A DNA stretch of 64,000 nt from Epiperipatus broadwayi (GCA_028023455.1 JAQFVV010000073.1:1035001-1099000); one strand, 5' to 3'. Positions 11,875 to 26,631 are shown, numbered from the stretch's first letter. Made by a program: numbers and translations. The notes: a model not told the origin generated them from the letters alone.

Positions 11875-13916
11875 TTAATGATCTGGGTGTGTTTGTTTAT
11901 TTTTAATAAAGAATTACTGAAACACAGGCTTATTATATACCTGTGTCTATATATATATGTAATATAGGGTATATGAGCACATACTTTCACACTACCCTCC
12001 ACTCTATCTAATAACACTGATACACTCAAACACATATATGTTGTTATTTATCTTTTCAACATATATGTGTTTGAGTGTATCAGTGTTATTAGATAGAGTT
12101 GAGGGTCATGTGAAAGTCTGTGCTCATATACCCTATATTAAAGAATTGCATCTTGGATGAATATTTGATACTGCAAGACATTACAATTTCTTCAATCTCT
12201 TGCAGAGTTGACCATTTTTTTAATTTTATAAATATTAATACTGAAAATACTGCTTCATATGAATATTTAATATAAAATACTAAAAATATGTTTAGAGCCA
12301 TTGTAGAAAATGTTGGAAATTCTGTCATAATCTCAAACAAAAATTCCTTTAATATTTTTTTGGAAAACTCAAATTTTAAACCTGTGTCACTTGATAACAT
12401 GGCAATTTTTTCTTGAGCATTTAATAATAATTGACTGACATTAATCATTTTAGTTGAGTATTTTTTATGAATGGAAATTTTCATTGTCAATATCAAAATT
12501 TGAAGAGTCATATTTTTGAAATTGTATCTCCAGACATTTCAAATGTTGAATTATAACTTTTAGAATTTTTACTTTGGAAAGTTTGTTTTCCACTATAAAA
12601 GCATCTGTAGTCATAAACAATTCTAAAGATCCATTTTCTACTTTATCATATGATCACACTTGAAACAAAAATTTCAATTTAACAATTTAGCATAAATATA
12701 TTACAGTTATTTTCTTGAAGTGACATGTTTAAATCATTCATTTTTTTCAAAAATATCTGTCAAATAATGCAGCTTTAATAGTTATAATTCATTGTGAAAA
12801 CATCAAAAAAAATCGAATTTATGCTCAGTTAGAAATATAACTTCATTTTTCAAATGTAATAATCTGTATAAACTTTATCATCTTGAAAACAGCCATACAT
12901 CTACCGACAGCAGCAAAATATTGGAAATTGGAATTTATATCTTTGCAAAGTTTTGAAAATAGTCAAATTGTTAAGAGCTCTTCTTTGTATAAAATTAATG
13001 ATTTTAATAGCATTGCAAAGCCCAGCATTTAAATTCAGTAAAGATATTTTTAGCTATGAGTGCTTTCTGATGGATCATGCATTAAGTAAAAATAATGTAT
13101 TCATTGTTATCAGCTTTAATTTTTAATAAAAATCTAATATTTTCATTTACATTTGCTCCAGCACTATATATATACAATATTCTACTGTAAACCCTCATTT
13201 GTAAAAAAAATTCACCAACTTTAAAATAAATGTCTTTCCCTCTAATGCATTCTTCCAAAAACTGACAAAACAATAATTCTTCATGTATACCTCCTTTATA
13301 TGCATATTTTACATTAATTAACAATTGTGCCACAATAGAAATATTAGTTGTTTTATCCAACTGAATTGCAAACTTTGGACTGTTCTTATATCTTATAATA
13401 AGCTGATGTAATTGGTCACTGCTAATTTTAGAAATTCTTTTGAAAACAGTATCACTTGGTAAAGAAATTTTATAAATTTCATGTCCATATATTTTGCATG
13501 AACTATTTCTGACATTTTTATTGCAGTAGACAACACAATATTCTCCTACCTTGTAGGGCTTTTTATTTATTTTTTCAATTAGATAAATTTCATAAGATGT
13601 AAAAAAATACTTTTCATTGACAGCAACAAATTTTTCAAACATTGTTTTTCTGTGTTTGAGAGTGTTAGGTCATACAAAATGTTTATTTAATTTATAGCAG
13701 TACTTTGCATGCATAGCAGTAAGATGTCACTTTAGTTTGGATGTTTTCATGCTTTCAGCAGCAAAACTTCATTACAAATTAAGAAAATACATTATTCCAT
13801 ATTAATATGATTAATGTAAAAAATCCAAATGTCAAAAATAATGTCATACTGAGTACTATAATCTACTGATGAGGAATCTGTTACAGGGGTATCATAATTT
13901 TTATGCTTACTGTTAA
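11875..13916 (-). pseudogene. hAT-family transposase pseudogene (ZBED5/SCAND3-like)
   Basis: Reads on the minus strand from about 13916 to a TAA at 11875-11877. The best-preserved block, 13082-13642, contains a SYEIYLIEK segment, then SPKFAIQLDKTTN whose D matches the first catalytic acidic residue of the family's FAIQLDEST motif, then ELLFCQFLEE. Upstream, in shifted frames, lies a decayed zinc-finger-like stretch (KCHLTAMHAK). The C-terminal dimerisation region is at 12140-12340 (FPTFSTMALNIF, then IKLKKWSTLQEIEE). The middle (12512-13081) has several frameshifts and stops. The last codons are split by a hammerhead-family element (11916-12138) with a 9-bp duplication; on the far side the frame runs on as KNKQTHPDH to the stop. 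It cannot make an active transposase. Family assignment is from motif memory and fairly secure. Confidence 0.82.
11907..12147 (+). mobile_element. Hammerhead-family element, copy B (palindromic, ribozyme lost), nested in hAT
   Basis: The element (about 11916-12138) is bounded by TAAAGAATT at 11907-11915 and 12139-12147, a 9-bp target-site duplication. It is almost entirely an inverted repeat: 11965-12052 against 12055-12138 (CTCAAACACATATATGTTG / CAACATATATGTGTTTGAG, TCTAATAACACTGATACAC / complement), with a loop of only a few bases around TTATTTATCTTT. Its right end GCTCATATACCCTATA is the same 3' end as copy C. The ribozyme segment is absent, apparently lost in the inverted rearrangement. 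Confidence 0.8.
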
Positions 13917-15574
13917 ATTTAGACAACTTATCCATAACAAAAATATTTCCCTTGGAATATAAACATAATTAAAAATAAAACAATATAATATATATTGTAA
14001 TGGGAAGATTTTTACATTCATGCACCAAAATCCAGAGCATAGGTGAAACACACTAAAGCTGACCAAATCAGTGTGGTGAGACACAGAGTTTAATCCATTT
14101 GATTTTCCAATGATTCAATACCATAAGAATGACATTTCCTAAGTTACACATGAGTTTCAATCTAATTGCAGGCTGGAAAGTAACCCAGGGTGAAGAAAGA
14201 GACTTGAAAATTGACAAAATGACTAAGCAAATTAATAACATGTTAATCTAGAACTAAGTCTAATAAATTGATATACATATACATAAAATGATATACAAAT
14301 AAATCTGTATAGAGTTTGATTGAGCAATAAAGAAATAGAAATGAGTTATATTTTAAATAACAATTTAATTAATAAAATAAAATAAATCATAAATAAAACT
14401 CACAAAAATTATATAGTCAGTATGTGGAACATTACACTCACAGGCATTATAAGTTATGAGATTGGCAGTTACATATTTCACTATAAATATTTAATAAGAT
14501 TATCTGTAGTAATTATATTTATGCCTATATTAATATTCAAATCCTAGCTACTTTGTAGTTAGCCAAATCACATGGAACATATTAGTCAATGTTATAATTA
14601 AACATACAACACTTCTATGGTGACTGTCTATATATAAAACAATTTAGGAATTGAGTACATAATCAGTCTCAAAGATATCCAGGTTAACATGTTAACCAAG
14701 ATAAGAGCTCAGCCTGATGTTGAATAATCTTTTAATATAAAGGAGGGGGAACTAGTTTACTCTAGGTTTACTTATACACACTACAGCACTTATTAAAATA
14801 TTAATAAAAATAATAATGGTGTAAGTAGGTCATTATTCATGGGCTTCAGCATTGAATGATTGATGCCACATGACTGAGTGACTTGCCACAAATATAAGAA
14901 CATTAAAAGTTAAAGGAGTTGAATAAATTTTTAATAAAAAATCTGGACCCGTGTGTTCCAATTCTAAAATATGTTGCTTTATCCAAACAAAATGGATGAC
15001 TATGACCTCCACCAGTGACTCATCAGAAAACATATAGCAAACAGTTAATGTAATATATGTACCATGTAAGGACACAATCACAACATATACATACATCAAA
15101 TAAGAATCATTTAACTAAATTAACATCCCTTAAAATAGATAGCATTTATTTGCATATCTATATAATAAGACTAGCATGTTAATCATACTATGTTTAGGGA
15201 CTAAATATATTCGTAACTAGATGAAGCTGCCATTTGCATTTTTATTATAGATAATATAATCTAAGGAGGAGAAAGCATATTTGATGGGCAATTAATGGTA
15301 AACTATTATAAATATGCTTTAATAATATTCATGTGACTAGTTCTTATGATATCCATATTAAACCTTTAGTAAGGTATTATTAGTAATTCTAGCTAAGCAA
15401 AATACAACTTTATCTAGAATGTAACTTATTACTAATAAATTAATAAATAAAAATTAATCAGTCTAAATAATAACAAGATCTCAAAACAGCCAGTTGGGAA
15501 TAAACAATTCAACTCTTCAATATTTATTAAAATGAAGATGTGAAAATAACTTCATAAAGAAATAGACTAAAATT
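13917..15574. other. AT-rich DNA with no gene recognised
   Basis: No domain or RNA gene recognised. Two minus-strand open frames (13881-14084, 67 codons; 14833-15099, 88 codons) lack motifs. The first overlaps the start of the hAT pseudogene in another frame. Confidence 0.5.
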
Positions 15575-16493
<919 letters not shown>

Positions 16494-16530
16494 TAAATTA
16501 TGTTTTTAGTTGTACCATGTATTATTTTCC

Positions 16531-17245
16531 ATTAGACACTGATATTTTGACAGACTAGCAACCACCATTATCAAGGTTAACTTTTGCAAGAATAATGTTG
16601 TTAGATCTCAAAAAATAACATGACTCAGTGCATGATGAGAAATGAGTTTCAACCTGAAGTAGTTCAGCTTTCACAATATGAGCCTTATCAAAATGTTTAT
16701 TTCCCTCAGTTTTTTCACCTATTAATTTCAAGTTAATATTTGATAAAATGCAAGGTTTCCACATAGCTGGAATACATTGTGCTTCATCAGCCCTATTTAA
16801 ACCATTAGGTCTCTTTAATATTTCAATTGACTCTCTCATGGTTCTTAAATCATATCGTTCCAAATTTGCAAGTATTTTTGTTTTGTGAAAATCAGGTTTG
16901 TGACCAATTTCTATAAAATGGGAAGTAAAAACTGATGTACTAATTTTTTGATTAAAAGCATTTCTATGTTCCTTAATTCTGACATTTATTCATCTATTAG
17001 AATGACCCACATAGCTTCTTGAGTACTGTAAACATGGAATTTCATAATCTCCTTGGTGTTCCAAAAATATTCTGTCTTTAAACATTTTGATAAGCCTCAT
17101 ACTGTGAAAGCTGAACTACTTTAGGTTGAATCTCATTTCTCATCACTCATTGATTCATGTTATTTTTTGAGATTGTTCTTTCAAAAGTTAACCTTGATAA
17201 TGGCAGTTGCTAGTCCGTCGAAATATCAGTGTTTAATGGGGAAAA
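16531..17245 (-). mobile_element. Penelope-like element remnant bounded by inverted repeats
   Basis: Arms 16531-16682 and 17098-17245 are reverse complements (for example AAAGTTAACCTTGATAATGG on the plus strand of the right arm and its complement in the left). Between them, on the minus strand, is the C-terminal GIY-YIG part of a Penelope-like protein. The reverse transcriptase is missing, so this is a truncated copy. Inverted terminal segments are typical of Penelope elements. A GATA array abuts one end, and (TA)n tracts start about 50 bp beyond the other. Confidence 0.8.
16555..17150 (-). pseudogene. Penelope GIY-YIG endonuclease fragment
   Basis: Minus-strand reading gives DYEIPC, then SYVGHSNR, a TGA stop, then INVRIKEHRNAF, then FIEIGHKPDFHKTKIL and MRESIEILKRPNGLN. 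This follows the order of the GIY-YIG nuclease domain at the end of Penelope proteins: the GIY-like strand, the YIG-like strand (here SYVG), the conserved arginine in RIKEH, histidines, and the catalytic glutamate in the RESIE segment. The part from 16863 down to 16555 is open for 102 codons. The in-frame stop and missing RT make it a pseudogene. The last about 40 codons overlap the inverted-repeat arm and may not be original coding sequence. Confidence 0.78.
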
Positions 17246-17298
17246 AACACCATACAACCCAAAAACTTATAATTTATCTACATCATACAAACATGAAA

Positions 17299-17300
17299 AC

Positions 17301-17378
<78 letters not shown>
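17299..17378. repeat. (TA)n microsatellite in two blocks
   Basis: TA runs at 17299-17326 and 17333-17378 are split by AAAATGA. They create a spurious open frame of alternating Tyr and Ile. Confidence 0.95.
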
Positions 17379-17380
<2 letters not shown>

Positions 17381-17639
17381 TCACAGTTTCGAGTTATTTG
17401 GCAGATTTATGTACATATAATAATAAATGATAAAATTATGAAAGTATATTAAAATAGAATAAATAGACATAAGAAACCACAGCAAGTTATAGCTTAAATT
17501 AAGTTATGACAGTGATTTACATTTTAAAAGTGATTTTCAAATTATAAGTTTTAGCTCTAGACAAGATTGAGCTTTACATTAATTTAAGGATTAATCAGGT
17601 TTAATTACAGAACTTAAAAAAACAAATTTTAAATTTTGA

Positions 17640-17985
17640 TTCATTATATAGCTAGCTTAGATAGATATTGAAAAGTTAACAGTTTTTAAACAGAGTTCTG
17701 CAGCAATTAGGAATGTTACCAGTTTTCTTGATTGCAGCTTCAGAAACACTGGACAGTGATGTTGGCACTGTTCATTCTTGGGTAGATGGCTTGATTTCCA
17801 TTCAGATATTCTTACAAGCTTTTTGGCTGGAACATTATTCATTGCATATGAAAGGGACCACAGCCTACTACCTCTCACAGAAAAAGCAGCAAGTCTATGC
17901 CTTTTTACCCTGCCATATCAAAGATGAAATGGGCATGGATTCAGCTTACAACTCTGATATAAACAATGTAGTATATATTTGATTA
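17640..17985. other. GC-richer patch of unknown origin
   Basis: This about 340-bp block is visibly richer in G+C than its surroundings. It has overlapping open frames on both strands (plus 17713-17982, 89 codons; minus 17657-17878, 73 codons). Neither shows a motif I recognise. It could be an old SINE, an exon of an unseen gene or a transposon fragment. Confidence 0.3.
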
Positions 17986-18500
17986 TAAAAATGGGACTAT
18001 TTATACATTTTTACTCTGGACCATCTGGTTGTTTACAAGATTATCTACTTCTGGAAAACCCATCAGTGCATCTTCAAGATCTAACATATTTAATTCCTAT
18101 ATTTTAGTTTTTAGTCTTGTTTCAATTATTTGATCTCTATTGGTATTGTTTACTAGTGCACAATATTTACAACTTAGCTAATTCTCAGAAAAACACTCTT
18201 GTGATTTTAGAATCTTACCTTTAGACTAGTTCAGGTGTAGTGGTCTAATTAATGTTGTTTACTACAAATTAAAATAAAAACAAAATTTATAATCAGTATA
18301 AAACTAATTCTTCATCTATATATGTTTACAATTTAACTAATAATAAGAAAAACACTCTTATGATTTTATAATCTTAACTTTAGACTAGCACAGGTGTGGT
18401 GACTTAATTAAAAGTGTTTATTACAAAGTAATGTTGATCTTCTAGTATCACCATGTAATATAATCATTCCCATTGCATTTTGATAGATATTCTTCAGATG

Positions 18501-18734
18501 TTATATATAGAGCTCACAAAAACTCGAACAAGCTTTGTAGAATACCTGCAACCTCAGACCAGTTTTAAAAATACCAGGATAATGCTAGAACTTTATCTGG
18601 GCTTGTCCTGGTATTTTTAATCTAATGATTGAATATCTTAGCACCTCATTGAGGAAACCAGTAGCAGAAACTGGTCTGTGGTTGGGGTATTCTACAAAGC
18701 TTTTTAAGAGTTTGTTTTGCAAGCTGTATATATA
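18501..18734. mobile_element. MITE-like element with nested inverted repeats
   Basis: Terminal arms 18503-18567 and 18668-18734 are reverse complements (AAGCTTTGTAGAATACC / GGTATTCTACAAAGCTT, AGACCAGTTT / AAACTGGTCT). Just inside is a second inverted pair, AAAATACCAGGA (from 18567) and TCCTGGTATTTT (to 18617). A fragment of the right end recurs at 25644-25679. No coding capacity. Confidence 0.75.
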
Positions 18735-20215
18735 ATGTTTGTAAACACAAGCTTATTAAATTAAGTCATGTGAGATCTGACTTGATTTTTTTTTAATATT
18801 CTCCAGAATATCTCCAGAATATGACAATACCCTGGATTTATTTCTCAATGGTCTAAAGATTTCATCGTGGTTAAAATGCAATATATTAATCCAAAGCATT
18901 TTAATATTATAATTATCCTTAAATAATTAATCTATTTTAGTAATTGATGATGGAATGTAATCAATAATCTGGGAAAATATTATTAGACAAAAACTTAAAA
19001 CATTATAGAGCTCATGGTTCATTGACATTTCAGAAATATTTATTAATCTTTCTTAGATTTCAGAGAGAGATTATTTTATAATAAGTCATGTTTTATTGTG
19101 ATCAATTAGTTTAAGCCAATGTTCACTATTTCCATTTCAATGTATATCTTTTAGATTTATCCATCTATATAGTAGTCTGTTGTTAATGTAAATATTATAC
19201 TAATGTGTGAGATGACACTTAATAATAACTGGGGTGCTGAACTCATTCAAGCCAATGTTGCAGCAGATACTCTAAAGATCTGAAAACTATTAAATTTTTT
19301 GCTACTTTAATTGAATGATGTTCTTATCAGACTGAAAAGTTATTATAGTATTTATGCTAGCAAGTATCCACTATCTACTTAAACAAATTCAAAAGATGTG
19401 TTTACATCTTTATCCATAAATATCTTTTGCATTAATCTATATTATATGGGCAGTGCAAAAATATGTATACAGTCGTAAGAGGATTTTTTTTTTTCAAATA
19501 ACCATGGTGGATAATTTAAAGACTGATAAAAGAAAGTCACTTATCAAACAGTACTGTATATATTGAACTATATTTGATTTAGTGAATATATTATAGATAT
19601 ATTTTGCCAGCATCTATAACATGTATGTGTGTGTAAATATATACTAATAATTCTGGAGAGATGTTATCTCTATTTATCATATATAAAACATATATTATTC
19701 ATTTCAGTTCTCATGCTACATTAAAGAAATTGCCAAATTCTTTTAAATTATGCATCTTTTTTAGAAAATACCTGTCATGGGTGCTTTAGAATGATGTCAA
19801 ATATCCACACAAATATAATAATTGCTCACCTTATGTTATTGAAACACATATCTTTTATGTGGAGTTCATATTTTGGAGTGTAGCCCATTCTAAAATAGCT
19901 TTATTTTAACAAAGGTAGAATCAGAAACTGATTTATTAATTAATCTTGTTCATGAAATATGTATTTAATAGATTTACTAGTGTTAATATGAAATAAGTAA
20001 TTGTTATAATCATGCGCATAATTGACATCACCACACACTATCTTGTGATAGATGATTTCTGAAATGTATAGATACTACAGAATGATTTATCACTCTTTTC
20101 ATGAAGTATGGCAATCAGACAGTTGATATCATACATGTGATGATTTGTAGTGACATCTCTATAGAGCTGTTATGTATTTCAAAATGTATTAGTCTATTAA
20201 TTTTATGTATATATA
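18735..20215. other. AT-rich DNA with no gene seen
   Basis: No open frame, RNA gene or structured repeat recognised. Confidence 0.5.
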
Positions 20216-20219
20216 TTTT

Positions 20220-20229
20220 GTTGTTGTTG

Positions 20230-20306
<77 letters not shown>

Positions 20307-20345
20307 GTTATTACTATTATTAATGTTATTATTGTTATTATTATA
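20220..20345. repeat. (TTG)n/(TTA)n trinucleotide microsatellite
   Basis: TTG units pass into a long TTA run with scattered GTT and CTA variants. Open frames of poly-Leu (plus) and poly-Asn (minus) here are repeat artefacts. Confidence 0.97.
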
Positions 20346-20689
20346 GCAATGTTTCAAAAATAACTTTATTCAAACTAAAAAAAGATTATAAGAAGTTACT
20401 TTTGTATATATGTATTTACATTAGTGATCACATAGATGTCTGTATGGGTTTGAATATATACAACTACAAAAGCAGTGGAGTTTACATTTATAAATAAGGC
20501 AAGGGATTAAATTGTTTAGATATATATTATATTAGTAAATGAGATATTAAAAAGCTGATTATTAGTTTATTATATCAGTATATTGTCATGTGTGCAGTTA
20601 CTATTTATCATGATATAGATTCAATTTCAGTTGTATTATAAGGTTATATTCATTTTATACTTATGATATAAAGATTAAAATTGTATATA

Positions 20690-21890
20690 TTATAAGATGT
20701 ATTACAAATGTGTACTGATAATAGTTCATTATTATCTTGGTAATTTTTTCCTGTCTGCTGGCAAATGTTTCTGTTGGCAAAGTTGTGTGAGTCCATACCT
20801 AGGTTATTGTATCACTATTGGTTGCCTGGGTAGTGGGAATTGTCTTGTAGTTCTTTTTGGTTCTGTTAATGTTTGTTTCTAGAGATTGCATATGTTCTGA
20901 TTTGGTTAAGTGCATAAAAACTATATTTGACTGTTGTTTCTCTGGCTATACACTTGTATGTGATTGAGTAAATTAATGAACTTAGGTTGTGGTGGCATAA
21001 TATTGATTGGTTTTGTGGTAGTGATGCAATAATTTGCACATAGAAGGATTGTTGAAGAAATACTGGACTGGGTGCTTGTTGCACTATATTAAGGTTATGT
21101 AGTGCAGTTGGACTCTTGTAATTGTGGAATTTGATGGCTTCAGTGTGTACTGCAGTGTCTGAGGTTGATATATATGTGGAACTTGAGAGGAGTTGGACTC
21201 AGTTAATAGGGTCAGATCAAGGTTGAACTTGTTGGGGGTTGGATACTTTAGAGTGCATCTTTGGAGGTAGGTAATTTCTGGTAACTTAGAGCAATGGTAG
21301 AGTGGTGAGAATCAGAGATTAGATTGATTAACTTTTAGGTGCCAGAGTAAAATTATTCCTACTTGCTCAATTATGTTTACTCTTTGCATATATTATTAAA
21401 ATGAAAGTCAACCTCTGATAATGTGCTATTTATTAAATATTATAAAATTCCACAAATTTTCCCACCAGTAAGAGTTTAAAATTAAGTGAATCACTTAAGT
21501 TTAAAATATATTTGTATATACATCAATTCTCACTGACCATACTTAAATCAGGGCTTGATTTCTATTGTGTGCCCGATATTATAATAAAATATTGAATTGT
21601 GCAAATTTAGTTAATCTAAATATATGACTTTTGCCTCCAAGTATGTGAATTTTAAAGGTTTTCTCAGAGTTCAAACCTGAAGACTTGTAAAACGTTTGAC
21701 GAGGTGCCATCCATCTGGACACATGACTTGGTGGCCGCCATTTGCAGTCAGAGATAAGTTATTCCTATTTGCTCAATTATCTTTATACTTTTGCAAATAT
21801 ATAATTTTTATCTCAAAGTATGTGCATTTTACACGTTTCTTTGATTTGAGAAACATTAAACTAGACGCCAACCACATGGTCACATGACTA
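20690..21890. other. TG-rich, slightly GC-richer stretch, unassigned
   Basis: Less AT-rich than its flanks and skewed to T and G on the plus strand, with short open frames on both strands that lack motifs. A block of about 45 bp (TTATTCCTACTTGCTCAATT... at about 21353) recurs at about 21762 as TTATTCCTATTTGCTCAATT, so part is an old local duplication. Could be an old repeat. Confidence 0.35.
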
Positions 21891-21899
21891 TTATTATTG

Positions 21900-24551
21900 T
21901 TGTTGTTATTATTATTACATGCTAGAAACGAATATGACTCTTAGCTATTATAAGTATAAATATCGTTAAGACAGTTCTTAATTTTATTTTTCCTATGTAA
22001 AATTTGAAGCGCTGTTTTATTGTAAAAGTGATCAGTATCTCATGTCATTTCTATCTAATATAAATATTAATATCTATATATTTAGAAAAGAAATATAATC
22101 TATAGATAAAACTGGGCCGAATAAAAAAGACAATAAAAAAAAAAAGTACACCTGTTTTTATGAAAAATTTGCATTTATAAATAAAAAATTGTTACTTTTT
22201 ATAAATCATTATTTCAATAAAAAGTACACTTTTTTTTTTAAAAAAAGTCTGTAATTAATTATTAAAATCTCTAAATTAAATTGGATTTTGCTTTAGAAAA
22301 ATTAATAAATTTTTCAATACCTTAACTTAGTAATTTAATTGTTTAAATGAGGTATATTTTTAGGGAAAAAAAGAAAAAAGAAAAAAAAATCTTTGTTAAA
22401 ACAATTTAAAATTTTTATGTATCAAATCCATCTTTTAACTAAACTAGACAAGTTTATAAAAATTGGTTTATAGATATTTTATGAACTTTTATGCGTTTAA
22501 AACAAATGTTGCTTACTCTACAACTTGAGTCATTTTACAATTAATGAGAATAATACTTGGAAATCATCAGAGAATTCCTTTCGTGAGGCTCTCTCCAATT
22601 ATATCAATTAATATTTTATTGCCTTCTAAACCAATCAAGTTCACTGCTGCAATAGAAAAAAAAAAAAAACTCTTTACATCACAACGCAATGAAGTAGTAT
22701 TTCCTGATAAAAATAAATGAATCAACACAAATATATTGAAGATAATCAATTAAAAAAAACCTGCTAATCATAATGGAGCAAATTTTTAATTAAAACACTA
22801 AAATAGCATAATTAAAAATAATATATCTATATATACATTTAATTACACAAGTTTATAATATATCGACATTGAAAAAAGATGCTATTAAAATATCGATGCT
22901 ATATCTATGTTACTATTTATCATCATCAACGTGGCCAATTGCAATATAAGATCTCAATAGTACTATTGATCGTGATTTTATTGCCCACTTTTTTTAATAA
23001 TATACTAAAATATACCTTTTTCCTGTCAAACCTATGCAATTTAAAATCATTATCGTTATCATCATAAAATTAGTTATCTAAAGGTCACGGAAATGGGTGT
23101 CACAATAGATTAAATATGCAAAAATATATTTTTAAAACTTTCCTCTATTGTTAAATAATCCACGTCATCAATTTTCTAATTTTGAACTTCTGCATCTACT
23201 TTACTTTATGCTATAAGGACTTCCGATGAAGCAACACATTATACTAACATAACGCATTGGAAGTAGGAATACAAGCTCTAAAAATAAAAACAAATTAGAA
23301 AGAAAATTGATGAGAATATACAGAATATCAGAATGCAGATTCATCAGGTTAAAAGAGAAAAGATACATAATATAAAATAAATAAAAGAAGAGTTGGTAAT
23401 TGTCAAAAAAAGAGTAGAGATATTATGGATAGAAGAAACAAAATGAGCAAGTATGAAAAGAAGAAGTGCTGCAAAGATGCCATAGCAATCAAAAAGGAAG
23501 TTGCTTGACAAAGTCTTTCAATAAAGTATTCAAGCAGTGATGTTGGACCAAATTGTAGAACTGGAAGCTGACTAGGGAAAGATAGGGCTGAATTAAAGAA
23601 CAAACACAAGTGAAGGAGTAATGAAACCAACTTATTTAGAGTCATGGAACATAGGAATAGAAATGGAAAGAGTGGTGAATAATGAACAACTTAATTCATA
23701 ACCAACCACCTTTAATGCTATAATAGGGATAGTTAAGTATTTTATGAAAATCTGAACATTTAGAAGTCAAGAGATAAAGCATTAATTGAAAGTTTCAGTA
23801 GTTGAGATAAATATTTCAAATTCAGTTCCATGACTAGAGAAAGTAAATTGACCTTTGCCTACAGCCATCTTTGAAATGTGTCAGAAGGATAGTGGGATTC
23901 ATTATATAGCAAACTTCAATACTATAATATATTAGCCTAAAATAATTGCACTGCAAGGCTAAGGTTTTCCCAATATTTCTCTGTGAGTGATAAGAAGAAG
24001 CTGAGGAACAAAATTATTTGGTAAATGCTTATCGGCAAAAGTACTCATATTATGGTTTTAATGATAGTTATTAAATGAGTTTAATTTATGTTATAACTTA
24101 TGTTTAAACTTAAAAGTTACCATACAATATTTATTTATTACATATGTTAATTGCAGTTTAAATTAATTCATATATATATATATATATATATATTTTTCTT
24201 TCTTTCAACTCTACAGACATTTATGTGATCGGTGTCTTCTGATTGTTGATAGTGAATTTTATAAACTGTATTCTTTAAATTGTCATAATTTTTATGAAGC
24301 CTTTCTCATTAAAGTCAAAGGATTCTAGTTTCTGAATTTTGCTCCAAGAATCCGTGAAGTTGAATTGTAAGTCGTCAATTAAACATTGAAAATTTTAATA
24401 ATTTTTAAGGTTTGGTTTAAATAATAAGTGTATACTAAGTTAATATAAATCGCGTGACTTTTTGATTTATTCTAACATCTTGAGAAGGTTCATTTTGAAC
24501 GAAAATCGATTCGATGCAAAATAAATTTATTATTAATTCAAATATAATTGT

Positions 24552-24627
<76 letters not shown>

Positions 24628-25489
24628 GTAGCTACTGCCATGGATATGGAAAGTATTATATCTCTGCATGCAGAGCTTATAGTGTGTCTTTGGATACATA
24701 TGCCTCACCTTAAAAATCACTAATAGATCAATAGATGATTGTTTAGTTTCAACATTAAAATTTCCTTTTCCACTAGCAAAAAAAACTTTTTCCTAAACCT
24801 AAAGATCAAATATTTTTAGAACATCAAGATGCCTATGAAATTTTATGTTTTGTAAATCTAAGTGAGTCAACCAAAACAGATGTACTACTATAAGAATTTA
24901 AAAGCATAATAATGCTTTCAGTCTAAACTCAGTTATATCAGTTTTTATATTTTATTTTTAGATATTGATCACATCTTAGATTTTGATAATACTAAATTAC
25001 TAAATAAATTGGAAAAATATGATTTATAAACTATGAGACAATTTCTTGAATTCTAAAAAGATTTTACAGTTTAAACAAATGCGAGAAGACTCCATGCATT
25101 CCCCCTGTAGCAATATTTTATACATGTTAGTTAACCATAAACAAAAAAAAAAATACAGAACCTTTGTTATTTTTTCTCCTACTATGATCATACTAATAGA
25201 TGATAAAATTTCTAATGAAAAGACTTTAACTCATACTCATACTTATTATTAGTTTAGACACAATAATTCTGGATATGGAGGAATAAGATTTTATTGTGTC
25301 ATTAGCAATTTTGTATCATTAGCAATCTGTTTCTGTAAGAGGTTATCAATGTCTGTTAATAGTGAACTTTTTAAAGACTTAACAGGATTGACTGAATGCT
25401 GATCATAAGAATTTTCAATGCAGAGGATTGAATCAATATATGTCCAATTTTTTTTCTAATTGCATTTTTTAATCATGAAAATGTTTTTT

Positions 25490-25490
<1 letters not shown>
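21900..25490. other. AT-rich DNA with microsatellites; no gene supported
   Basis: Contains (TA)n runs at about 24169-24194, 24558-24585 and 24590-24618. A purine-rich segment at about 23300-23950 reads on the plus strand through many stops and shifts as protein-like pieces (for example SGIHYIANFN near 23895). I could not assign it to a family, and it may be chance. Confidence 0.4.
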
Positions 25491-26286
<796 letters not shown>

Positions 26287-26349
26287 ACATACACACAAAT
26301 AGATTAAATATTCTAACTGCTTTATTAAAACAATTACATAAATCAATTT

Positions 26350-26465
26350 ATTTTAACAAAGTTTGACAAACTAGCCAATTAAATTGATGATTATTGTAAT
26401 GTGATCTCAAAATTTGTGAGAATATATGTGTTTTTATTGGCTCGTTAGTTAAACTTTGTTAAAAT
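26350..26465. mobile_element. Short palindromic MITE-like element
   Basis: Inverted arms: ATTTTAACAAAGTTTGACAA (from 26350, continuing to 26380) and its imperfect complement ending in AAACTTTGTTAAAAT (26436-26465). The spacer is about 55 nt. No coding capacity. Confidence 0.6.
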
Positions 26466-26542
26466 TATCATCCTGATCGGAAACATTTTCAAATGAGCAT
26501 AATTATTCCAATTTCAAATAAAAAAACTTGGTAGAAAGGCAA

Positions 26543-26604
<62 letters not shown>

Positions 26605-26631
26605 TGATGATGATGATGATGATGATAATGA
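26543..26631. repeat. (AAT)n/(ATG)n microsatellite
   Basis: About 20 AAT units followed by about 9 ATG units. Confidence 0.95.

Noticed and set aside
13862-13890. CTGATGAGGAATCTGTTACAG as a hammerhead candidate
   Set aside because: No GAAA box follows at hairpin distance, and the segment lies in the N-terminal coding part of the hAT pseudogene.
20101-20357. Poly-Leu and poly-Asn open frames
   Set aside because: Pure products of the TTA/TTG microsatellite; the same applies to 56021-56272.
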